Shown here: in pieces, positions 25,076 through 39,916 of the stretch | Layout: each line of letters opens with the position of its first letter | How positions within the stretch are numbered: position 1 is the first letter of the stretch | Source: Siphlonurus alternatus | Lineage: Eukaryota > Arthropoda > Insecta > Ephemeroptera > Siphlonuridae | Reading direction: 5' to 3' | Assembly: GCA_949825025.1 (NCBI GenBank) | Contig: OX463778.1 | Location: 38,703,194 to 38,767,193 of the forward strand | Length of the DNA stretch: 64,000 nucleotides | The notes under the pieces: model-generated | Told to the model about the DNA's origin: nothing | Database searches by the model: none | What the model saw: only the letters and a program-made list of their open reading frames with translations | Translations under genes and position numbers: made by a program

Positions 25076-25309
25076 CAAGTGTCCTCAATATATGTTTTAC
25101 ATTTATAAAGAAACATAATGCAAATAAATTTAATATAAAATATATTATATAATATTATTATAAACAAAAGAATACTTGAAATACAAATCCACAGGTTTGA
25201 CACAATACAAAAAAATGTCATAAATAATTTCAATGCTATAATATATAAAGAAATGTTGAAATTAATTCTTTAATTTAGGTGACAAAATATCAGAGTTAAA
25301 AATATGGTT

Positions 25310-25480
25310 GAGCAGTGTTTACAGTTGGCACGAGGCACGATGGATGCTGCAAGGCTAACTGGAGCCTGCGGACATCCTGCTAGCTAGCTGATGTTGAATG
25401 CCGCCGCCTTAGCACGGGTTACACATATAAGAAGGCCTGAGGGCCACCGCCCATGATTACAGACAGACCCACCGCTACCA
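25310..25480. promoter_or_regulatory. GC-richer island
   Basis: A compositionally distinct block in AT-rich sequence, lacking frames or recognised motifs. Candidate conserved non-coding element. Confidence 0.2.
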
Positions 25481-27784
25481 CCAATGCTGCCAGATATATA
25501 CCTCACACTAAAAAGATAGTCTATACAAGTTGACTGAGAGTCATCAATTAAACACAATTACAGCCATTTAACGATTGAAAGTAAAAATCACAAGAGTAGG
25601 GAGGAAGATACTTCATTTAATATAATATATATAATAATGAGGATTTAAAAAGATGCACGATGCGATATTGAAAAATGTATATGGTAGCTTTATTAATATA
25701 ATCACTTCCATCAATTTATAATCATGGATAAAAAAAAATGATAAAATTATAATAAATTTTATGTTATTAAAATATCAGGTAAAATTTTTGTACTCATTTT
25801 TTTATGAGAATTATTTAATATTTTTTATATTGTTTTTAATTTGGTAATGATACTATAATTACAATTACATATGAAAAGTGTAGTTAGTTAAATACATGAG
25901 TGCTTTTTTTTTTTTTTAGTTATATGAAAACAAGCATCAATCTTTTCCAGCAGATTTGTCATTATATTTTGGCCTTGCTAACGTATTTCCGGATAAAAAT
26001 ATATAATATTGGACGAATTCAAAAGACTTATGCCATTTCTCTCTCTATACCTACATGTATTTAAGTACGTATTACAGTACATTATTATAGTGGTCTGGTG
26101 GCCATGATATTTAAATTTTTATTCTATTATTTATATACGTGCTCTATAATCTTCGGTCATGATGGCATTAATAAATTTTGAACTATTTTTTTCTATAATT
26201 AAAACCCGGCAAAATTTGCATATTATATAACCATGATTTATTAAATCAAATTCAGCTATTTGACATTAATGTATTGCTTAGTGTAGTGCATAATTATGCT
26301 ATAATTATATCAGTCACAGTCAAATAAATGTAAATCAACGGGATTGAAAAGGTCTGTCTTAATACTCATGTGTAAGAAAACAATTTAGTTGAAAATAAGA
26401 CTGCATCATATGATTTCTATTAATGAGTTTTTGAATAAAATTTTGAAGTGGTTTGTAGTTTTGCATTGGTAATTTAAAACATGATGCAAACTAGAAAAAT
26501 TCTGAAATAAAAATAGATGAATTACTGTAATTAGAACAAATTTCTAATTCTGCTGATGTTCATTTGTCAGGATTTTGTCACGTATCTTTGCTATATATTT
26601 GTATCTTTGTATCTTTGCAGTGTTTTATTATATATAAAATAACAGTTACTCCAAATGCCTTTTTTTAAACTATTTTTATTTAAAAAAATTAACTATAAAT
26701 TGTCACTTCATTTTAAATGTTGTCTTTTGTTTTAAAGAGTTGATGACGTCACGATCCTATAAAAGTTTACTAAAAAACAAATAAATTCATTCTAATTTTG
26801 CACCACAAACATATAAACATAATTTTGACATGTCATTCCAATGCATGAAGGATGAGCAAAAATAAAGGAAATCATATATATATATAAATTGAAGCACAAA
26901 AATTGTTATAGGAGAAAAAAAAAGGGTAGAAAGGGGTAATATTTTGGTCTAAAGTTAATGAATGAAGATAATGCTCTCCTCACCTGCACTCTAAAATCTG
27001 GCCTCCAATTTTCCTTCTTTCGTGTGTCTGCTGCAGTTCAACGTGAATTTAGCCCGCCCATGAGGCACGGAGGAGAGCGCCCGCGGAGCCTAAAATTACG
27101 TTACTTTAGCGGCAATCAGCTTTATAATAAAGCCTTAATTTTATATCCCAGTAAACGTCAGTGCATCCCTCGTATATGTGCAAGTCTAAAAAAATCTTTA
27201 AGAATTACAACTGCACATTAAGTTATAAAAACAAAACCCTTCATTAAAATATTGTATAATATAATTGATTTCTTAATAATAACGTTTAAAAATAATAAAC
27301 TTAATTTGAATAAGTTATATATACTTATAGGGATCGTAACATTATATACTAAGGGAAAAAATTAAAAAAATAATAATAATAAAAAAGAAGTTTTAATAAA
27401 ATTTTGATTTAAGATTGTGTATGTGAAATATATTATTATATAATTACATGCATTTACTTTTTTTTATTGCAGCACAAGTACATATCCAATTTAATTCCAA
27501 TCCTTTATATATTTTTAAATCATTAAATATATACATTAATTTTATATTATTACTTAATAATATATTAAACTGTCATATACTACGACTTCAATGTAATATA
27601 ATATTAAAAGTCATTTTTAATACTCATAACAAATTGTGACTGTCTTACCTTGAGCATTTTGATATTCTTGAATCATAAAAAAAATATAATGATATCATTG
27701 TAACATATTAAATTTCATTATAAAAAAAGTTTATTTTTTTTTTTTATAAATCTCAAGCAATTAGTTTATATCTTGGATGCTGTG

Positions 27785-27940
27785 TTTAAAGGTGACAGCT
27801 AGACGAACGATGGATCACTAATGTCGCACGTCGGGAACAAACATGATGCGGCATGACAACAAAGAAACCGACACCGTTAATTACCTGGCGACCACCGGCG
27901 TGGGTGTGCGTAAACAATCATCTGGTCACACCTGAGAAGA
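27785..27940. promoter_or_regulatory. GC-richer island
   Basis: A CpG-bearing block with no coding potential and a CACCTG E-box near 27931. Confidence 0.2.
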
Positions 27941-28734
27941 GAATTAATGCGTATTAATTGAAATCTTTGTGGAGAAAAGGTGAAAAAGGTCATACTACGT
28001 TAATAGTACATTAATCATATCAACAGAAGCAAATTGTTTTTGAAGATATAAATTGCAAGAATAAGAATGATAGTCACTGTTTACCTAACATGGCACAAAA
28101 ATTAGTGACTTTTTGTTGATATTGTTTACATTTTAATCAACTTTTGTAATTATATGAAACCTTAGCTGTATAATTACACCATAATTCAAACTAAATCAGT
28201 TTAAATATTATAAACAGTTTTTATAAACTTTTGATAATTTTCCCATAAAGGAAATATAATTATATAAAACTGTGGATTTTTTAAAGAAACTGAATTTTAT
28301 TATCATTATGTATCACCTTTATATGTATTTTAGAAAGGTAGATATATATTTTTTTTAATTTAAAGTTGAAAAATATATTAATTTTTTTAATATATATTAG
28401 AACTCTACCAATATAAATACTAAAAAGACATATTTATATAGCATATATAATATATTATACCTTTAATTTATAAAAATTTAAACTTTATAGTATAATAATG
28501 CCAATTAATTATTATGTATCATTTTTTTATACAATAATGTTGCCTCCCTTTCTCCTCCTTCTTCCTTCTCTTCATATCAAGCATTCAAGTAAAATGAAAC
28601 AAAATATAAAATAAAGTCACATCACATTCATATAATCTCTTTAAATGTTAAATATATATTTCAAAAATAAAATATTATATTTTTAATCTTATGTCAAATT
28701 ATTATAGTAGCAGTTGTGTGATGCTAAAATAATG

Positions 28735-28935
28735 GATGTAAATTTCAATCTGTTGTGACAATGCCCATAAGTGATCCAAATATCAAGAGGATTGTGTTGT
28801 CACACGCAAAAGGTAGAGAAGTAATTTCGTCCCACGTTGGTCGTACGTCTTACCTCAAAGATCTCATCAAAGAAATACCGCGGCCCGCGGCTTACAGAAG
28901 ATAGTCTCATCAAGCCAAGGACAGATCAAGGAAAA
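28735..28935. promoter_or_regulatory. GC-richer island with CCGCGG palindrome pair
   Basis: Around 28879-28890 CCGCGG and CCCGCGG abut, an unusual all-GC patch here. No gene seen. Confidence 0.2.
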
Positions 28936-31690
28936 AAAATCATCTTAAAAATAAGGACGTTGTGAAAAAAAAAAAAAACTTATCGCGTTTTCAGTTAGAT
29001 AAAAAAGAAATCCAATGATCCAACCCCTTGATTTTTTTTTTAAAGATAAAAAAATGTCATGGGTAAACAAGCAAAAAATGGGAAAGATAAAAAATATAAT
29101 AATAGAAAGAGGACCTCACACTATATAAAGGGGTTAAAAAAAATCACAGTTAGAAATAATTTAGTGCAGAGTATTTTTCTTATATTATAAAGATAATTGT
29201 AAAGGTATTTTATCTTTTTACGTGTATGTTAGGAAAAAAAGATTAGAGTTAGAAAAGATAATGATAATATTAAAACTTGAAGGGGGGTCTATTGCATGCA
29301 GGAAGTTATCTTTAAATTCTTTAACTTTGATGGAGGTCACTAATATAGAATCTCTTTTATTAAGAAGAACGTGGTGGCTAATCAGTAACATTTTCTCTAA
29401 TTAAATATCCACGATTATTTCTTAGAACATTTTTTTTTTAAATGACATAAATGATAAATATAGACACATACTGCAACATGTTGTAATAAAAGTTGTGGAA
29501 TATTTTTACAACATTTTGCTCTATAATAACGGTTCTCATTATTGCAACACATACCCCTGCAGGTCATTCTAAATAAGCTTCTGTATTTTTAAAGTATAAT
29601 CTAAGAAAATTAATTTGGTTGAGATTTTACTAAACTACCTTAGTTAACTAATATTTTTTTATATATTTATAACGGATTTCAAAAAGCACTTTGCTTGCTT
29701 CTTTAAATTAATTGTAATATGTTATAGTTTTTTTAACATCTAAAATATTACATCGTTAGCTCGTACTAAAAAATATATCATTGGCATTCAATATGGAGCA
29801 ACTTTTACCACTCTGTATATTAAATTGAAAGGTATGATTTTATATTTTATTTAATTATGACTCTTCAGTTAAAGAGCCAATAAGTTGATACGAAAACCAT
29901 TAAAACTTGAATGTAAATTGCAGTTTAATTTTTTTTATCAAGTACAAACTATTAATATTTATTAAAAATTTAAATTATATTTTATATATAAATAATATAT
30001 AGAACTGTATATATTTATCTTAAAGTTAAAGTACATACTTGTATATTATATTTAAAATACACATTTCATGTCAAAAATTATACTATACACAGGAGACAAC
30101 TTCAAGAAAAATTATGTTAAACTATTATATCAATCAGGCGTCTTAGTTAACTTTTTGATAAAAAAAAATATATACGAACATCACTTCATAGCACATTTTT
30201 CAGATCTGAAATACATTATTACACATTGAGGTATATAGGTGATTTGCATTTTCAATTTCACACAACAATTATGCAGATGTTATTTTTTTACATGGTTATT
30301 GAAAAATACACATAAAAATATATATTTTTTTTATTTTTGTAGTTATCTGACTTGCATTCTGAGGTGACGATTATACTATTATTATACAGTGGTATGCATG
30401 AGCCACAAAGGGTTATCCATTCATTTTATTGAAAAACGTTTGCTAATGGTCGTGAATATTATCAAGTACTCTTCATGTGACCACGAATTGACCAAAAGCG
30501 TGGAACCACAATTGTTGACGAACGGACGTTCCATGCTGAGTATTAGTTTTTCTCATTGTTGCAAAACACCTCTTAACTTAAAGCGTTGAAATATTATTTC
30601 TTATGGTTTCAAAAATGAAAGTGAAATATGTACAAAAATTTTTAAGAAAAATATAAAAATAACCGCAATATAAATGATATCTTAAAAATCATCATCCCTT
30701 GTATTCTGAAATACTTTCATTAGCTATTGTTAGTGCGGGTGCATAACGTGTGAAGCTGCAAATGCAGGCTGGTCACTTTTATGGATGGCAGGATGACCAG
30801 CACAAATCTTTTGTGCTCTTGTCACATATTCACGTAGATTCGAAGAGATGCTGTGCACACGCCTGCCCATACATCTCGTATTCTTTTGTCCAACACGTGC
30901 CCCAGTGAGATATATCTAAACCACATCTTTTTTATGGACAAAGACCACACAGAAATATTATATCAATGTATGGTCAGTAAGGGGTCACTCTTATTCTTTT
31001 TTTTTTTTTTTTTTTTTTTATTTTTGAAAAAACGAATTGAATGATCGCTTTCTTCACTTTCACTGACAATATCGTTTCTGCTCTTTTCGTATATCTTTCT
31101 TTTTCCCCTTTATATACTATGATGCTCTGAATCCCTTATATTATATTTTTGTACTTTATAATAGTAAAAACACCCCTTTGAATACTGAACGATATAACAA
31201 GTAAAAGTGTTAGAAGACAGGTGACAGGTAAGGTTCAAATGATTTTTACTTTAGATAAATCCTTATACTCTATTTTTAAACTAAAAATAATATAAATGTA
31301 TTCTGTGGTAAATTGTGAGTACAAATCGTTCGGACGTAGACATACGTTTTTACGATAGTAGATTGCTCAACGACATTTTAGTCCCTTGAAAAATTGATGT
31401 TGTGGTCAGTGTAGAGGGATAAGGGTACAAGGATGTGATTGCTGCAGTTTTAAAACAAGGATGCAGCTGCCCCCCACTTTATGTTCTAGCTAAGCAAAAA
31501 GAGAGACATCAGCAAAAATTGACAAGGATCACCCACGTGATAAAATCAAATGCCCACACGCGAGACAAGAAATATTGGACCTACAGCAGAGTACTCATAG
31601 AAGTAATAAAGATATTAAAAATATAATAAATTTAAATTATCAAGTACTTTCTTCATTACTGACTGCATGAAGAGAGTATACAAAAAAAAA

Positions 31691-32346
31691 TTAATTATGT
31701 AACAAGGGGTCTTTAAAAATTCCTTGCATATATAATTATTATATAGATGAATTGTAGTCACAGTAAAAAAAAAATATAGCCCTTTTTTCAATACGCCGTA
31801 ATATAAATCGATTTATTTTATTATGTAACTTTTAAATTTTGCCAGCATCTAAAACAATATTATGTTACCGTATAAAAACACGTCAAGAAGGTTCTATAGA
31901 TTTTCATTATTACTTTTACATTATATATTTTACATTAACCAGGTTAATAAAACAAGATTACTTGAATATAATTACATGTTGTTGTGTTAATTGAAACTCT
32001 GCAAATTATATAAAAATGAAATTATAAATATTATATAATAGTATAATATATATTGTATAATATTATTATAATAATATGTAAATAAATTGTTCTATTAACA
32101 TGGCATGTAATGTAAAATATGCAGTACATCAATTTAAAAGTAATAATGGAAATCTTCTTGGCTTAATTGGTTTTATAATGTAATATGATAGTTTTAAATG
32201 CTGCATGGCAAAGTTTACAGTACATTTATCTAATAAAATAAATCATTTTATACTCCAGGGAATTGAAAAAAAAAATATTATTGAAAATACAGTTATATAT
32301 GCAAGGAATTTTAAATACCCCTTCGACCCCTTTCTTACATAATTAG
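31691..32346. mobile_element. Putative non-autonomous DNA transposon with long TIRs
   Basis: The left end (about 31693-31734, containing AATTATGTAA, AAGGGGT and ATTCCTTGCATATATAA) recurs inverted at 32293-32344. The right copy has a small internal duplication of the GGGGT segment. The interior (about 560 bp) is AT-rich without coding capacity. Superfamily and exact ends are unclear. Confidence 0.55.
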
Positions 32347-32993
32347 ATTTTTTGGTGCATCTATGTATATGTTCTGTTTATACATTGTTGTAATATGTAA
32401 GGATTGTTTATCAGTTAATTGTTATTAAAATGATGTGGGTATAAGACATATTCTATATAATCATACTGTATTTATATATTATCATATAATGTTATATGTT
32501 ATTAATATATATTATTTTGTAAATAAATTTATATTATAGTCGAAATTAAAAATAATGCAGTATAGATTGAAAACAGACCTGCAGGTATTTATTTTAAATA
32601 TATCACTAAATTTAATACAATCAATACATCTGACAGAAAACAAATACAAGCTTAATTTAAGTCACGAGTCGAGATTTTTATAACCATTTGTTGAGATAAC
32701 AAACAATCAGTAGCTAATTCAGAAATTTATTTTGCAATCCAATTTAAATAATCGAAACATCTTCTATATTCATTATAAACTATCCCTGTATTTTTTTTAT
32801 CCAGTTGTCTGTTATCAAAATTTATATATTTGTAATAATTTGGACAGGTTTGCAAATTGGATTAAAATTAATTGATTTTAAATTATTATAAATTAAATCA
32901 TTATAATTTTTTAAATAATATTATATATTTAGCTACTATATAAATTAGTTCAAAATTTACATTAAAAAAGTTGCGTGTGTTTTGATACTATCC

Positions 32994-32994
<1 letters not shown>

Positions 32995-33084
<90 letters not shown>
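32995..33084. repeat. (AT)n microsatellite
   Basis: About 45 AT units, able to extrude as a cruciform. Confidence 0.97.
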
Positions 33085-33087
<3 letters not shown>

Positions 33088-33364
33088 TTTAACTCCTTTT
33101 AAGTTTTCAATAAATTTGTAATTTGAGAACAATTTAAAAAATAAAAATAAATCTTTCCAATTATGTTTCTATCTTTTTTTAAATTAAATAATAAATTGTT
33201 TTTGTTTTTTTAAACAAAATTAAAAGACTCATCAGAAGCATGTTTATAATATTCTGACACTAACAACAAGAATTTATACATCAAGACATAAAAAATATAG
33301 ATTTAACAATGTATAGTATTGAAACATAATTTACAGCGATTGGATTATATTTTATATTAGCTTT

Positions 33365-33500
33365 GGTTCGGTAGTCGGGCAGATGTGTTACTGACCATCT
33401 ATTTGAGATGGGCGTCATCTCCGGTAGATCTGTGCAGAGGTGAGAGATAAGAAGCTCCGGCGCACGCCGTCAGTGTTACCACGCCCCGTACCTTACTCGT
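33365..33500. promoter_or_regulatory. GC-richer island
   Basis: A sharply bounded GC-richer block next to AT-rich sequence. No frame of note. Confidence 0.2.
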
Positions 33501-35209
33501 AAATATTAAATCTGCCAAATATTATTGCTACCCATCCCTGAACTTATATAATCTAAACAAAACCGTCAGTTATCTTATTTTTTTTTCTACCTCATATCAA
33601 TTTTTAAACTATAAAAATATATTATATCCAAATAGCTAATACATTACTTAAAAATATATATAATGGAAGTGTTAAATGATAATAAAATATTTTATAAGGA
33701 TATTTTTTTATGACTTAAAATTAAATGAGTGGCAAGTTATATTGATAAGATATATATTTTTTTTGCAATTAAATTGAGATTTGATATATTACATATATTT
33801 TTTATTATTATTTAAAACATAATAAAAATAATAAGAAAATAAAAAACAAATTTAATGCTGCCAATGTTTAATTGAAAAGGATAATATATAAGATTAGTTC
33901 AAAGTGGTGTTGGAATTATTTTTATATTGATGGGAAATATTTTAGGTGTGACCAGATTTATTTTTATGCCATGCAGTCTCTCTTCTCCTCTTAAGGTATT
34001 ATACAATAAAATATAAATAAAAAAAATTTCGAACACAGATTAAAATCTTCTGTTTTCTTAATATTTATTATTTTTATAAAATTCTTGGAGAATTAAGGGA
34101 AAATATAAAATGAAAAAAAAGTATTATATTCTATATCTTTCCTAAGCAGTACATTTTCCCTTTTCTTTTTAGTTCCAATTAAATTTATCTTTATTTAAAC
34201 ATTATAATTAAAAAATGACTTAACAAAAATCTATAATTAGGTTAAAAAAATTTATTCAATAAAGATTTTTATCAATAGATACATTTTTTATATGTGTACA
34301 TACATATTAATAATAACCATAATCAATTTGTATTATTAATAAAAAAAATATGTATTAAATTTTTTTAAAAAAAAAACTTAAATTAATTTTTATCTTCTAA
34401 CAAGTTGAATGAAGGGTGAATAAAACTAGTCAGGTCTATAAGAAGAATTAGATAGAATAAAAAAAGATTCCAATTGAGATGCGATTGGGAATAGCTGACT
34501 CATGGCCACCTCCTTATATATACCCCCAAACTGTTTAAGCACACACTATAAAATACACAAGTACGAGTTGACCGTTGACTTCATTTGTTTTGGACTCCCT
34601 TTATTCATTTGCGGCTTATTGTGAGAGTGCGGCTGCAACTTCACTGCACCTTTGGTCACTACAGGTGATGAGGTCTGACAGCTCACCATTAGCTTAATGA
34701 ACGTCCGTCTATCGAGGGTTATACATGCAGCCATAATGTTTCAATAGTTAAGAGTATAAACTGAACGACAGTTTAATTATCAGTTTTAATATGTACTCAT
34801 GAATGTAATTACATTCAATTATATAATGGTTTGTTATACCTTAATGCATTATCATATAATATTTAATTAATATAATATTTTGACGTTTAATATTATCATA
34901 TAACTTCATCGTGGCTAAATCGTGGTTTAAATTAATTTTATAATGATCGATTGCATAAAAACATTATAGAAAATAATTTTACAAAAAATGTCTGATTTTG
35001 AACGTGTTCTTTTAAAAAAAAATCAATATAAACGTAATTAAAGTTTAAAAAAAAAAGTGAGCATGATAAAATAATCTAAAACTAGTTCTTTTTTCTACTA
35101 TAAAGCTAGTAAAAAGAAAGTTTTATAAAGTATATTTAAAATTATTTATCACATCAATTTTTTTTATATCTTTATTATCCACTTATTCTATCTAATGGCA
35201 ATTGTTATT

Positions 35210-35480
35210 ACTATTCTAACAGCTGATGTTATATAACGAGATTGTTGCTAACAAGCTGGTCTTGTCATAAACCACGTGGGGTTTAGTGAGAAGCTGATGA
35301 AGTACGGCCAAATCTAGACCATGTTAGAGCTCGTTAGTGAAGACGGAGGCCACAGGCGCGCGCAGGCTGCAGTAATATTTATGAGATGGAGACTTGGAGG
35401 AACCGGTGGTCTATGGACCCTAGCACCTAGACAGACCTCCTCCTGAACATAATTCATATAACAACAAGACGCCTCTAGCC
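35210..35480. promoter_or_regulatory. GC-richer island with CCACGTGG
   Basis: Palindromic CCACGTGG at 35272-35279 and a CAGCTG near 35220. No coding features. Confidence 0.25.
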
Positions 35481-38089
35481 TCTGTATTATAATAATATGA
35501 ACACCTTCAATTTTTATACATTATAGCAAATCATTGTGCTGAATATATATATATATATATTTTTATTATATAATAATAATATTATAAAGATAGTAATAAC
35601 TGTAAATCAAATTTTAAAGAAATTTGTAAGAAATGTTCACTTAACTTTTTTTTATTTAAGAATGAATTTAAACTTTATTATATGTATGACATAAAATAAT
35701 TTATTGATAATATATTCACATAATCTATTCATAACGTGTGAAAAGGTGTAATTGATGGCTAATTTGAACTTAAATTATCTAACTAACTGATATTGCTTCA
35801 TGTTTTGTACAAGGGGATGATACGTCTCTAATCAAGTTAATGAGGTATGAATATAGAGGTTAGATTATGCAAGCCTATATAAATATAAATATAAGAAATA
35901 TTTTTGCATGCACTTAATAAAATTGTATATTAAATACGAGAGAGAGAGAGAGAGAATTTTACCGCACAATTGTTAATTTGAATTAAATTTAGTGTATGTG
36001 TAAAACATTACATTCAAATTTTTGTTATCATTGAAATTTGAATATTTAGTCAAATGAATATTGTAAATAATAAGAAAAAGATACTACACAGACAAAAATC
36101 ATGATGCACTGCACCTAATTTCACAGTTTTATCAAGATCTTCAAGCATTATCTATGCAAATGGATCAATGTACTTTTTTTAATGCATTTTTAAAATTTAG
36201 TCAGGAATAATAATGAATGAAAGTGAACATAAGTACACTATACTTAGGGGAGCGTGCCATGTAGTAGGTTAGTTATTTACATTACAAACTGTCTGAAGAA
36301 AATTATATAACAAAAACCCAAGTCATGCTGTAATCTGTATCTATATACAAAACACCTACTGAACATATATTTTGAAAGAAATTTATTTGTTACCTACATA
36401 TAATTAAATAAATTAATAAATACCATTCTCTCTATTGAATAATATCTTAGTTAAATAAATTATAATACATTGTTCTCCATCTTCATATATATTTCCATTA
36501 GATAAAAATTTAGTTACTATTATATATATTTTTTATAAACATGCAAACACAAGGTTAAATGAAAACCTTATAAAAAAAAAAAGAAAACACCAACAACATT
36601 AGATTACACATGATGCGGAACCAATGTCTTTGTTATGGCATTGTTGCTTCTTAAAACATTGATTCCTTGGAGGAGAGTCTAGACATTTCCCCACCCTTTT
36701 TGATACCTGATGGTGAACCGCCCTGATGATGCAGTCTGACCAGCCCTGCAGTGTTATTAGAGGTTGGAGGGCGGCTGTACAAGGCTCTGATCACACCGCT
36801 ATCACATAATACACTGAGAAAAAACATTCTAATGTATGCAATATTGGGGCTCGGCATGGTAAAATCTGGTTTATACTCATATTCAACTACAAAACAATTG
36901 CTAAAACATATGATAAGATATTAAAAATACTGAACTTACAAGAAAAAACTTACCCTCAGAACTCAAGTGTTACATTTCCAGCATTGATTTTTTTCAGTGT
37001 ATCAAAGGGGTAAGTATAAGACGTCGGCATGAGGCCTTCTTCTTCAAGTTGCACCCAAAGGGGGAGGGAAACCTTGGAAGTGTCTGTTCTATCAGATCAG
37101 GTCATCTTATAGTACCTAGCTCACACTCGAGCACATGCAAATAGCTTTTCAAGTGATTAGTATATATAATACAACGTAAGAAATAAAAAATGATGATCGG
37201 ATCAATGCTATAAAGAATATAAATATATATAAAAAACAAAACAATAAAGTACGCGCGCGCGGATCTCTTTACAATTTGACTGCGGGGCATTTTCTTTTTT
37301 AAAGCTATCATTGAAAAATATTTTTTTATTGCTTTTATTTTTTTTATTTTCGTTTACTTTTATTTTTACACGTCTTTGCCTTGAAGCTGTAACAAATATA
37401 ATGTTGGTGGTATACGGTGGTTAGTGAACGCTAAAATCGATTTTCATCATTCACTTTTTTATTTCTTATTCCCGTTCAAAGTAATTTATAACTGAAAAAT
37501 ACATTTATCATTTTCTTTTTCTGTGGTATATAAAATAAATAAGTGTGAATTTTCTTTGTTTTAAACTTCAAAACAATTGCAGATGTTTGTATAATTTTAT
37601 ATAGTATATTATTTGTGTTTCTAGCTTTGCCCTAAAGATGTGTAACAAACACTAATTTTCTTTGTTATGAATTATGTTTTGGTGTTAAAATTTAAATTAC
37701 ATATTGAAATAGTATGTAATTTATGTATTCTACTTTAAATTACCTATTTAAATTAAGAAGCAAAAGTAGTATATATAATACGGCTTGCATGGGTATATAA
37801 CATATAAGTGAAAGGAGAAATCAAAATACAAATGTGTGTTTTTAATTTTAAAGTAATAATTGGATTTTGTCACAGCATTGAATTAAAATTATATCTTTAT
37901 AATAAGTTATTTGATAAATTACATCATGAAAATTCTTGTAATTATATTTTGCTATCAATATAATTATACACTTTTTATGTTACAACGTATTCATAATATA
38001 ACAATTAATTCCAATAAAGTAATTTAATTTTTCAATTTGCTACAATTAATAATTGACTTACAGATTTTGAATTTTATCTACCGAATGCC

Positions 38090-38345
38090 TCTGTGTTGAA
38101 CCTAGGAGCACCATGAGAAGCTACCGCACGCTTGACCTTTCGCACCGATCGGCGCTGAGGCCAACTCGCTACATCCCACGTTACGGCAGTGGCCTATCAT
38201 CAAAGAAATCTGTAGTTGTAATTTGACTGTCGCGTCTGCAATCAAACCAGCAAGATCTGCTGCTCTGCGGGTGTTGCTACGTAATGATCTACTGTCTGTG
38301 CTGGACTATAAACCAAAGCGGCTAACGCAGAATTACAGACAACGT
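38090..38345. promoter_or_regulatory. GC-richer island
   Basis: A CpG-containing block; a 76-codon frame starting inside it is unrecognised and runs into AT-rich sequence. Confidence 0.2.
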
Positions 38346-38903
38346 TACCTTACTAATATATATAGTGAGAGATTTTTATTAATAACTTCGTGCCTTATCA
38401 TTATACAGAAGAACCCTCTCATAGTTTCCTACCTCTATGATATAAGACTATAAAATATTACTAACCCTATAATAGTTGTTTGATAGATTACTAAGAACCA
38501 ATCACAACATGCACTTTTTGTTTTATTATTATTAAATAAAAAGATCAGATAATTTCTATATTTTCAACACAAGAAGCGTCTTTTTTTTTTTTCATTTTCA
38601 TAATGAGAAAAGTATATAAGGAGTAAAATATTAAATTTATACAAATTTTACGATTTTCTACCACCACAATTTGGATGGTTTACTTATTTTATTTTAGCGA
38701 AAAGAAATCGACGTCATTACGAAGCAATTTTCGCATTTTTTTAACGTCGGAATAAATAAACACCATACTCAAACTAATCAAAATACTCTGGCAACTAGGG
38801 GAAAGAGGAGGGGCAGAACAACAAGATTTAAAATCGTGTGTATTAATTTTTACTCATAATTAAGAAATTATTTACTGCACAAAAAGTGTGTGCGTGCTAC
38901 ATT

Positions 38904-39080
<177 letters not shown>

Positions 39081-39339
39081 TCCCTTTTTTAGTTGCTTTT
39101 GTATATCACGTGACGATTTACTATTCTGGACACTTGAATTTACTTTAGTGTTCCTATGCAGCATAATATAATAGCAATAGGTTGAAAATTTTAAGAAAAA
39201 AAGAAGAAACTCAATAAATTCTCGAAGTCCTTTAAACTTGCATTATCGTTAGTATTTTCCTAAAGAATGTTTATAAGAAGAATATGGTCGTTTCTTGACG
39301 CCAGGGTTTCTTGAAGGTAAACTTTGTCAGTTACAAAGC

Positions 39340-39543
39340 CTACCTTGATGAGACCTGGGTGTTCATACAGTTTACAATTTCTGGTCCATCTACCATGCAA
39401 GGCGTGAGCCACGCTTCATTGTTGCAAGCTCCGGGCACCTGGAAAACTGTAACAATGCAATTGCGAGCAGTAGGGTCACTTGTCATGTACATACCTATAC
39501 GTTTTATTAGCTCACCATTGTTTGCAACCTTAGCATAAACCAA
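39340..39543 (-). CDS. Unidentified open frame or exon candidate
   Basis: A GC-richer island with an open minus-strand frame of about 67-76 codons ending in TAG. It contains VANNGELIKRIGMYMTSD, then Cys-containing stretches (ARNCIV, GACNNEAWLTPCMV, IVNCMNTQ). There is no ATG at its 5' end; the first methionines are internal. A possible acceptor TTTTCCAG|GTG and a donor CATCAAG|GTAGGC, with the frame stop at the donor, could define a small exon. I do not recognise the protein. It may be a captured gene fragment, a transposon piece or chance. Confidence 0.2.
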   Translation of the reverse strand: MVYAKVANNGELIKRIGMYMTSDPTARNCIVTVFQVPGACNNEAWLTPCMVDGPEIVNCMNTQVSSR

Positions 39544-39879
39544 GACGGAAAAAGTTCTAAGTACATTTTTTATTTTAAAAACGACCCTTTAAACTTTGCG
39601 TAACTCAAAGTTGGTTTGTGAATAGCAAACACTTAAAAAAATATATATTTATAAAAAATTGAAATAATAAAAAAATTTAGAAAATTTTTTTTTGTTCCTT
39701 TTTGTAATGTTCTAGAAATTATACATTTGACTGAATATTTAAGTATATATTATTAATTCTCCTCAGCATATGCAATTATTCATTTATAATTGTTTTGCAA
39801 ATTAATTTAACCGCATGATCATTTCCTATAATTTTGAAATTCTTACACATATACACAAGAAATAATAAAATAATTCAAC

Positions 39880-39882
<3 letters not shown>

Positions 39883-39914
<32 letters not shown>
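39883..39914. repeat. Poly-A tract
   Basis: 32 A with no recognised retroposon body upstream. Confidence 0.95.
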
Positions 39915-39916
<2 letters not shown>

